The translations under genes and the position numbers were made by a program. A stretch of DNA of 21,322 bases from Desulfobacula sp. (GTDB lineage: Bacteria; Desulfobacterota; Desulfobacteria; Desulfobacterales; Desulfobacteraceae). Location: contig NZ_JAIOSW010000362.1 of the NCBI RefSeq assembly GCF_021107415.1, forward strand, positions 1 to 21,322, written 5' to 3'. Shown one piece after another: positions 15,455-21,322 of the stretch. Below the pieces are notes generated by a model. It did not search any database, was not told the origin of the DNA, and saw only the letters and a program-made list of their open reading frames with translations. The number at the start of each line of letters is the position of its first letter. Within the stretch, counting starts at the first letter, position 1.

Positions 15455-16042
15455 ATGAAAAACAGAATGTGGATTAATCTGGTAATGGTAATTCTTGTAG
15501 CAGGACTTTTTTTTACTGTCTCATGTGCAAAGAAAACGATTGTATCTGATGCAACAACCATAGAGGACCAGGAAAAAGTCCAAGCCAAAGCCCAGGCTGA
15601 TGCAACGACTGAAGCTGCGGCAGAAGCAGCGCGTATTGCACAGCAAAATCTTGAAGATCAGACGGACAATGGAAAAGCACTTATGCAAGCCAAGGCCATG
15701 GCTGCCAAGAAACGGTTTGAGAACCAGGATATTCATTTTGAATATGACAGCTCAGATTTAAGTTCCATGGCAAAAATGGTGCTAAAAGAAAAGGCAGCAT
15801 GGTTAAAAACAAATTATTCAGCCGTCACCATTGAAGGCCATTGTGATGACCGCGGTACAACCGAATATAACCTTGCCCTGGGTGAACGGCGTGCAAGCAC
15901 CGCTAAAAGTTATTTGATTAATCTGGGTGTTGCAGCTTCCCGTTTGAACACCATAAGCTATGGTGAAGAGCAACCCATAGATTCAGGCGTAACAGAAAGT
16001 GCCTATAGAAAAAACAGGCGCGCTCATTTTGCAATTGATTAA
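15455..16042 (+). CDS. pal: peptidoglycan-associated lipoprotein Pal
   Basis: A 195-residue lipoprotein. The signal peptide ends in a lipobox-like TVSC with Cys24 as the lipidated residue. A Gln/Ala-rich linker follows, then the OmpA-like domain at about residues 90-195: IHFEYDSSDLSSMAK, VTIEGHCDDRGTTEYNLALG, ERRASTAKSYL and the closing YRKNRRAHFAI. This domain binds diaminopimelate in the cell wall and TolB. The ribosome binding site AAGGAGG is among the strongest in the window, consistent with abundant expression. Confidence 0.96.
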   Translation: MKNRMWINLVMVILVAGLFFTVSCAKKTIVSDATTIEDQEKVQAKAQADATTEAAAEAARIAQQNLEDQTDNGKALMQAKAMAAKKRFENQDIHFEYDSSDLSSMAKMVLKEKAAWLKTNYSAVTIEGHCDDRGTTEYNLALGERRASTAKSYLINLGVAASRLNTISYGEEQPIDSGVTESAYRKNRRAHFAID

Positions 16043-16114
16043 GCAAGGCGAATAAAAGGGATTTAATTCAGGCGTAATGTGAGAATTTTAGAGCGGTACG
16101 CTTGTTACGTTTGA

Positions 16115-16147
16115 GGCCAGATTTAAGGACAGATCTAAAATCTGGCC
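16115..16147. repeat. inverted repeat between pal and cpoB
   Basis: GGCCAGATTT (16115-16124) pairs with AAATCTGGCC (16138-16147) around 13 bases. No T run follows, so it is more likely an attenuating or RNA-stabilising stem inside the operon than a full terminator. It could reduce cpoB relative to pal. Confidence 0.6.
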
Positions 16148-16181
16148 CCGAGCATAATCTTTTGATTGTTGGAGTTTGGTT

Positions 16182-17081
16182 ATGGGAATAAAAAATTTTT
16201 TTTATATTGTGATCGTTCTGCTGTTTTTGTCCGGCTGTGTGGAACCCCAGAAATTCGTTACCCTTGAAAACAGGGTGGCAGCCATAGAAATGGAAAATAA
16301 CAGGCAACTTTTAAGGCAAAAGGAAAAAACAAAAGCAACTGTTATTCAAAATGAACAAAATCAGCTAAAGCTTAGACAAGATCTTGGGACCATTGAAAAA
16401 AAAATAAACGAAAGCCATAGTATCAGCCAGGAAGAATATGCAGAATTGAAATACAATATCCAGACCATCAAAGAAGATTTTCAACGAGTTGAAGGTTTAA
16501 TAGAAGAAATTAATCATAGCTTTGAAGAGTATCATCAGAAAGATAGAGAAATAATTGAGAAAAAACTTGAACGACTCGATCATGCTATCTCGAAAAATTA
16601 TGAAAAATTGATCAAGCTTGAAAAGTATATGGGGTTTGAACCGTCAGCCCTAGGCGGGATTGACGGGATTGAGAAAAAAGTCGTATTATCAGAAGATCCT
16701 GGAAAGAATGCCGAGCAGGAATTATATAATTTTGCAAAGAAGCTGTTTGATGATGGGGATATGGAAAACGCCCGCATTCAGTTTGAAAATTTTATAAATA
16801 AATATCCGGATTCTGAAAATACAGATAATGCCAGATTTTGGATTGCCGATAGTTATTATGCTGAAAAATGGTTTGAAAAAGCCATTTTGGAATACCAGAA
16901 AGTTCTGGAAGACTATCCAGACAGTAATAAATTGGCTGCGGCAAGGTTAAAACAGGGATATGCATTTGCTGAATTGGGTGAAAAGGCCAATGCAAGACTT
17001 ATCCTGAGAGAGTTGTTAAAAAAACATCCTGAGTCAAATGAAGCGAAATATGCCCAAAAGAAATTAGAAAGCTTAAAGTAA
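16182..17081 (+). CDS. cpoB: CpoB/YbgF cell-division coordinator
   Basis: A 299-residue lipoprotein-like periplasmic protein. The signal ends LFLSGC with Cys19. Residues about 25-150 are a Glu/Lys-rich coiled coil, and the C-terminal third contains tetratricopeptide repeats (ELYNFAKKLFDDGDMENARI, WIADSYYAEKWFEKAILEYQ, YAFAELGEKANARLILRELL). CpoB couples cell-wall synthesis to Tol-Pal constriction in E. coli. ATG at 16182 is preferred because GGAG lies seven bases upstream; an in-frame TTG at 16176 would overlap that site's spacing. The lipobox differs from the E. coli protein, which is periplasmic and soluble. Confidence 0.92.
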   Translation: MGIKNFFYIVIVLLFLSGCVEPQKFVTLENRVAAIEMENNRQLLRQKEKTKATVIQNEQNQLKLRQDLGTIEKKINESHSISQEEYAELKYNIQTIKEDFQRVEGLIEEINHSFEEYHQKDREIIEKKLERLDHAISKNYEKLIKLEKYMGFEPSALGGIDGIEKKVVLSEDPGKNAEQELYNFAKKLFDDGDMENARIQFENFINKYPDSENTDNARFWIADSYYAEKWFEKAILEYQKVLEDYPDSNKLAAARLKQGYAFAELGEKANARLILRELLKKHPESNEAKYAQKKLESLK

Positions 17082-17095
17082 GTTAATAAATTTTC

Positions 17096-17581
17096 ATGGT
17101 AAAGGTAGTAGGCATTGACCCAGGGTTGGCCGGCACCGGTATCGGTGTTGTAGAGGGAAATTCAAATGAAATCCTTGGGTATTCATTTGGAAGCATTGCA
17201 ACTGATGCAAAAGATCCGATTCATTTCAGGCTTCACGCTATTTATTCCAAAATTTTAGAGTTCCTTTGTAAACAACAGCCGGATTTACTCGTGATTGAGG
17301 ACATATACTCACTTGAAAAATACCCTGGATCAGGTATTATGCTGGGTAAAGTTTCAGGGGTTCTTCTTGTGGCAGCATATAAAGCCGGACTTGATGTGGA
17401 AGAAATTTCTGTAAGGGAAGTAAAAAAAATTGTTTCCGGCAATGGGAGTGCTGATAAGTACCAGGTGGAAAGGGCTGTTCGCAATATATTAAAACACGGG
17501 GAACCTATCCGGCCCTTTCACGCATCAGATGCACTGGGACTTGCTTTAACAGGATATTACAGATACAAAAGAAGATTATGA
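17096..17581 (+). CDS. ruvC: Holliday junction resolvase RuvC
   Basis: A 161-residue endonuclease that cuts Holliday junctions. The RNase H-like active-site acids are visible: Asp8 in VVGIDPGLAGTG, Glu68 in LLVIEDIY, and Asp145 in PFHASDALGLAL together with His142. The REVKKIVSGNGSADKYQVERAV stretch carries the conserved KK..V.G.G.A.K.QV element. It lies 14 bases after cpoB and may be read from the same transcript. ruvA and ruvB follow on the same strand, giving the complete resolvasome set. Confidence 0.96.
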   Translation: MVKVVGIDPGLAGTGIGVVEGNSNEILGYSFGSIATDAKDPIHFRLHAIYSKILEFLCKQQPDLLVIEDIYSLEKYPGSGIMLGKVSGVLLVAAYKAGLDVEEISVREVKKIVSGNGSADKYQVERAVRNILKHGEPIRPFHASDALGLALTGYYRYKRRL

Positions 17582-17611
17582 CCGAGAGATAACTATGACC
17601 AAGGGAAAGCT

Positions 17612-18253
17612 ATGATCGGATACCTTGAAGGAACTATTCTTCAGTTTGAGTCTGATGGCATTTTACTGCTTGTGGGCAATATTGGATATGAAGTTTTATT
17701 GAATCCTCAAATGGTTGAAAAAGTAAGATCACAAGATTTAAACCAGGATTTAAATGAAAGCCATATCTCTTTATATATTTATTATCATCAGACAGAGCGA
17801 CAGCCCAAACCTGTACTCATCGGTTTTGAAACACTTGAGGATAAAGAATTTTTTCAAACATTTATTACTGTAGATGCCATTGGCCCTATGAAAGCCATTA
17901 AAGCGATGACCCGGCCGGTTGGTGAGATGGCAATAGCCATAGAAAAAAAAGATGTTTCATTTTTAACAAGCTTAAGTGGTATTGGTAAAAGAACTGCTGA
18001 GAAAATTATTGCAACCCTTCATGGAAAACTAGAAAAATTTATAGCTGTGACAGGTGTTTCAAAAGAAATTGATCAAAATATAATTCCCATTGAGATGCAT
18101 AATATCAGCCAACAGGTTGCAGACGTTCTCGTAGAGCAATTGGGGCATTCCCATTCATCAGCGAAAAGGATGATCAAGGAGGCGTTTGAAAGAAATATCA
18201 CGATTTCAACACCCGAAGAACTTTTTGATGAGATTTTTCAGGAGAAAAGATAA
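17612..18253 (+). CDS. ruvA: Holliday junction branch migration protein RuvA
   Basis: A 213-residue protein. Domain I (MIGYLEGTI, GIGYEV-like NIGYEVLLNP) is followed by tandem helix-hairpin-helix motifs: VDAIGPMKAIKAM and LSGIGKRTAEKIIATLHGKL. The C-terminal domain ends near FERNITISTPEELFDEIF and binds RuvB. RuvA tetramers hold the junction for the RuvB motors. Its ATG is preceded by AAGGGAA. Two very short ORFs beginning ATGACC (17578 and 17595) link the ruvC stop to the ruvA ATG, the second ending in TGA that overlaps the ruvA ATG. Confidence 0.96.
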   Translation: MIGYLEGTILQFESDGILLLVGNIGYEVLLNPQMVEKVRSQDLNQDLNESHISLYIYYHQTERQPKPVLIGFETLEDKEFFQTFITVDAIGPMKAIKAMTRPVGEMAIAIEKKDVSFLTSLSGIGKRTAEKIIATLHGKLEKFIAVTGVSKEIDQNIIPIEMHNISQQVADVLVEQLGHSHSSAKRMIKEAFERNITISTPEELFDEIFQEKR

Positions 18254-18256
18254 AAG

Positions 18257-19282
18257 ATGAGTGATGATATTATTTCTTATACCTCTGATAAAAAAGGTAT
18301 TGTTACATCAAATAGCACCCCTGATGATATATCTTCTGATATTGTATCTTTAAGACCCACAAGTTTTAAAGACTATATCGGTCAGAATAAAACGGTTGAA
18401 ACCTTTAAGATTGCCATGCAGGCAGCCAAAATGAGAAATGAACCTTTAGAACACATATTGCTTCATGGACCACCCGGTTTGGGCAAGACAACCGTTGCCC
18501 ATATTATTGCCAATGAAATGGGCAAAGATTTAATAGTCACTTCGGGTCCCACTCTAGAGAAAGGAGGAGACCTCATCGGGATATTAACCAATCTGGGTGA
18601 AGGGGATATCCTTTTCATAGACGAAATTCATAGGATTCCAAAGGTTGTAGAAGAATTTTTATACCCTGCCATGGAAGATTTTGCCGTGGATTTTATATTT
18701 GATAAGGGTATTCATGCAAGGAGTCATCGATACCGGCTAAAGCAGTTTGTTCTGATCGGGGCAACCACCAGGGTTGGTCTTTTGTCTTCTCCATTACGCG
18801 ACCGGTTTGGTATTTTTCGCACCCTTGATTTTTATTCAAAGGAACAATTGATTGTTATCATTAAGCGCTCTGCTGCTATTTTAAACACGATCATTTCTGA
18901 TGATGGTGCCCTGGAACTTGCAGAACGTTCCAGGGGAACCCCCAGGATTGCAAACCGGTTATTGAAAAGAGTCAGGGATTATTCGCAGGTAAAATCACAT
19001 GGAAAAGTAAATCGACAGAGTGTGCAGGCAGCCCTTAAGCTTGAAGGAATTGACGTACTGGGACTTACATCACTTGACAGAAATTATTTGAAAACGATAA
19101 TAGATTTTTATATGGGAGGGCCTGTGGGGATTGAAGCAATTGCAGCAACATTGCAGGAAGAAACCGATACGCTTGTGGATGTTGTTGAACCATTTTTACT
19201 GAAAATCGGTTTGGTTCTTCGAACATCCAGTGGCAGAAAAGCATCACAAAAGGCATATCAACATCTTAAACTTAAACCATAA
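18257..19282 (+). CDS. ruvB: Holliday junction branch migration ATPase RuvB
   Basis: A 341-residue AAA+ motor. Walker [10 protein letters not shown] has its Lys at residue 77, Walker B is [10 protein letters not shown], sensor 1 lies in [20 protein letters not shown] with the arginine finger, and the winged-helix end contains [19 protein letters not shown], seen as [16 protein letters not shown]. The N-terminal 30 residues are an acidic, Ser-rich extension before the conserved [12 protein letters not shown]. It begins three bases after ruvA. It pulls DNA through the RuvA-bound junction. Confidence 0.97.
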   Translation: MSDDIISYTSDKKGIVTSNSTPDDISSDIVSLRPTSFKDYIGQNKTVETFKIAMQAAKMRNEPLEHILLHGPPGLGKTTVAHIIANEMGKDLIVTSGPTLEKGGDLIGILTNLGEGDILFIDEIHRIPKVVEEFLYPAMEDFAVDFIFDKGIHARSHRYRLKQFVLIGATTRVGLLSSPLRDRFGIFRTLDFYSKEQLIVIIKRSAAILNTIISDDGALELAERSRGTPRIANRLLKRVRDYSQVKSHGKVNRQSVQAALKLEGIDVLGLTSLDRNYLKTIIDFYMGGPVGIEAIAATLQEETDTLVDVVEPFLLKIGLVLRTSSGRKASQKAYQHLKLKP

Positions 19283-19313
19283 TAATAAAATCGAATTGGC
19301 AGTATTAATTTAG

Positions 19314-20618
19314 ATGGGAAAAAAAATATTTTCAAATAGACTAAACTTCTTATTACTGGTAGTGGTGGTGCAAATTTTTTTATCATTCGGCTCTACTGCC
19401 TTTTCAGCAATGCATATATCTCCATCCTCTATTATTAAATTACCTGAAAATGAGAATGTAATTCTGGTTGAGAAAAAAACTCAAACCCTGTTCCTTTATA
19501 TTTTCAAGGATAAAACCCTGTTCGTTCAGTTTCAAGCCCCTTGCTCAACAGGAGAGGCATCCGGTATCAAACAAGAGGCAGGAGACAAGAAAACACCGGA
19601 AGGTATTTATTTTTTGTATGATGAATATGAAGACAAATATTTGTCCCCGATATATGGGACAAAAGCATTTCCCACAGATTACCCAAATTTTATTGATAAA
19701 AAGGCAGGAAAAAACGGATCGGCTATCTGGATACATGGTACAAATAAAAAACTAAAACCCATGGATTCAAATGGGTGTATTGCAATGGAAAATCATAGTA
19801 TCCTAAAACTTTCAGACTATGTAAGTCTTCATTCAACTCCTGTGATTATTGTTGATGAAATTGATAAAATTGATGGAGAAACGCTTATCAAGCAGGAGAA
19901 AAATATAAGTCTCTTGTTGAATCAATGGATAAAAGCCATTGAAAATGGGAGCTATCATGATTATTTGTCATTTTATTCCTCTGAATACTTACCGGATATC
20001 ACTTGGTGGGAACAATGGCTTGAAATAAGAAAGACTGCAAACAAGCCTGATTCAAGCTTGAGAGTGAAAAGGGACAGGACAGGGATTTATTATCACAATC
20101 ATGTTTTTGTGGTTTTGTTTGATTATTTTTTGGTGTTTGAAAACAAAAAAATTTTATTGGGGAAAAGAGAGTTGTTTTTGGAAAATAAAAACAGCAATTA
20201 TCAAATTATTGGGGATACCTTTCAAAAAATAAAAGTCCCATTGGTCGCTGCTGCGAAAACACTTATAAAACCGACTTCAAAAAAAGAATCTGTTATAGAA
20301 AGCATCAATCAGTGGCTGGCTGCATGGTCAGCAAAAGATATGGATAAGTATGCGTCATTTTATGCAAATAATTTTTACTCCGATGGAATGAATAAGAGAA
20401 AATGGGTTAAAAAAAAACGAATGATTGCAAAAAAATATAATTTTATTAATATTTCTGGTTCAGAATTTAAAGTAAAAAAAAAGGATAAGACATGTGAGGT
20501 CACTTTTTTTCAAAAATATGAATCCAGCGGGTATACTGCCCAGGGGACAAAAAGGTTAAAACTTGTTAATGAAGGTGGATTATGGAAGATATATCAAGAG
20601 AGCTGGAAAAAGAGATAG
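19314..20618 (+). CDS. L,D-transpeptidase (YkuD) with NTF2-like C-terminal tail
   Basis: A 434-residue secreted protein. The signal peptide covers about residues 1-32 (FLLLVVVVQIFLSFGSTAFSA). The YkuD domain spans about 45-180: NVILVEKKTQTLFLY, GDKKTPEGIYFL, IWIHGTNKK with His141, and SNGCIAM with catalytic Cys155. These enzymes form 3-3 crosslinks or attach proteins to peptidoglycan. The rest holds two related segments of about 110 residues, LLNQWIKAIENGSYHDYLSF and SINQWLAAWSAKDMDKYASF, that look like tandem NTF2-like/SnoaL domains, ending GGLWKIYQESW. No strong ribosome binding site is seen. A membrane protein gene overlaps its last 37 bases. Confidence 0.9.
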   Translation: MGKKIFSNRLNFLLLVVVVQIFLSFGSTAFSAMHISPSSIIKLPENENVILVEKKTQTLFLYIFKDKTLFVQFQAPCSTGEASGIKQEAGDKKTPEGIYFLYDEYEDKYLSPIYGTKAFPTDYPNFIDKKAGKNGSAIWIHGTNKKLKPMDSNGCIAMENHSILKLSDYVSLHSTPVIIVDEIDKIDGETLIKQEKNISLLLNQWIKAIENGSYHDYLSFYSSEYLPDITWWEQWLEIRKTANKPDSSLRVKRDRTGIYYHNHVFVVLFDYFLVFENKKILLGKRELFLENKNSNYQIIGDTFQKIKVPLVAAAKTLIKPTSKKESVIESINQWLAAWSAKDMDKYASFYANNFYSDGMNKRKWVKKKRMIAKKYNFINISGSEFKVKKKDKTCEVTFFQKYESSGYTAQGTKRLKLVNEGGLWKIYQESWKKR

Positions 20619-21322
20619 CCCGATCCAAACCAAAGCCCTATAAGCAAAATCGGAAGACAAGAGTTCTTATTGTTGATGATTTCGGAGAGATGAAATCCGG
20701 TGATTATTTAAAAACCCTTATAAAGATCCTGTCTATCATAAGTATTATTTGTTTTATAGCAGCAGCTTTATATTATTATCTATATACGGGCTTGTACAGG
20801 GATGCTGATTTGACTAAAAACAGACTTATCCTGGCTGAAAAGAAGGTCACTGAGCTGATTCAGGAAAAAGAAGTATTAATGGCAAGACTGGTGATCTCTG
20901 GAAAAGACCCGGTGATTGAAAAAAAGAGTGAAAAGGAAGATAAGCCAATCGTTGCAAAGGTTGAAGAAAAACCCCCATTGGTTTTAAAGAATGAGAAAAT
21001 AAAAACCATTCCTTCTGAACCTGAAGATAAGGATGATATAAAAAGAACCTTAATGGTTGAGCAAGAAAAAAATATAATAAAATCTAAATTAGATACGGTG
21101 GGTGAATTATCTGAAATACCCATAGAGACTGAACCACCCAGGGCTGTAAACAAAACGGTTTCTATTGAAAAATTTGTTGTAACAAAGGATGGATCAAATG
21201 GAAATCTTCTGGTCCGATTTGATATCAGAAATATTTCCAAAGAACCCGGAGATGTTTCCGGAAGAATATTTACGATATTGAAACCGGATAATCAATCAGA
21301 AGATCAGTGGCTTGTGGTGCCA
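20582..21322 (+). CDS. single-pass membrane protein of unknown function (3' end outside window)
   Basis: The frame is open from ATG 20582 to the window edge, 247 codons. The start overlaps the L,D-transpeptidase gene by 37 bases and has GAAGG six bases upstream of the ATG, so the two are translationally coupled. A basic cytoplasmic N-terminus (SKPKPYKQNRKTR) precedes a membrane segment at about residues 48-68 (ILSIISIICFIAAALYYYLY). A short coiled coil (LILAEKKVTELIQEKEVL) follows, then a Lys/Glu/Pro-rich linker and the start of a beta-rich domain (FVVTKDGSNGNLLVRFDIRN). The family is not recognised. Position suggests a partner of the L,D-transpeptidase in envelope assembly, an inference only. 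Confidence 0.8.
   Translation, partial: MEDISRELEKEIARSKPKPYKQNRKTRVLIVDDFGEMKSGDYLKTLIKILSIISIICFIAAALYYYLYTGLYRDADLTKNRLILAEKKVTELIQEKEVLMARLVISGKDPVIEKKSEKEDKPIVAKVEEKPPLVLKNEKIKTIPSEPEDKDDIKRTLMVEQEKNIIKSKLDTVGELSEIPIETEPPRAVNKTVSIEKFVVTKDGSNGNLLVRFDIRNISKEPGDVSGRIFTILKPDNQSEDQWLVVP

Noticed and set aside
20860..21240. 126-codon minus-strand ORF at the right end
   Set aside because: It is the shadow of the open-ended membrane protein gene on the plus strand, which has a ribosome binding site and clear domain layout.

Overview
The window looks like chromosomal DNA of an AT-rich Desulfobacterota bacterium, most like Desulfobacteraceae (Desulfobacter/Desulfobacula type). That placement is inferred from protein character, the diderm envelope genes and gene order; no marker was searched. 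Most of the window is conserved housekeeping. The interval 4.5-6.5 kb is rearranged, and groEL is broken.

Layout. (1) 1-649, plus strand: the 3' end of an OmpA/MotB-type gene, then a small PilZ gene. (2) 630-3855, minus strand: a tRNA-Ser(GGA) with its own sigma70-like promoter, then dnaX, ybaB, recR and a YkgJ-type cysteine-cluster gene (clamp loading and recombinational repair). (3) 3859-6482: a TrmN6-like tRNA methyltransferase, a Phd/PIN toxin-antitoxin pair with a palindromic operator, and dciA. dciA sits inside a split second copy of the methyltransferase leader and first codons. Beyond it lie about 700 bp without genes, carrying two large palindromic elements. (4) 6483-9357: hflK-hflC, an untracked minus-strand gene for a tiny bS22/COX24-like basic protein, and an HExxH protein of unknown family. 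(5) 9388-11858: promoter, fmdB-like zinc-ribbon gene, groES, groEL and a rho-independent terminator. groEL has an in-frame TAA in place of a conserved Tyr codon, and the catalytic Asp is replaced by Ala. (6) 11878-17081: a complete Tol-Pal operon, tolQ-tolR-tolA-tolB-pal-cpoB. (7) 17096-19282: ruvC-ruvA-ruvB, the Holliday-junction machinery. (8) 19314-21322: a periplasmic L,D-transpeptidase with an NTF2-like tail, overlapping a single-pass membrane protein that runs off the window.

How the genes fit together: the replication and repair genes (dnaX, recR, dciA, ruvCAB) and envelope genes (tol-pal, L,D-transpeptidase, hflKC) form ordinary operons. The least ordinary parts are the disrupted groEL, the dciA insertion in a duplicated trmN leader, the two cloverleaf-like palindromes upstream of hflK, and the small basic-protein gene hidden between hflC and the HExxH gene.
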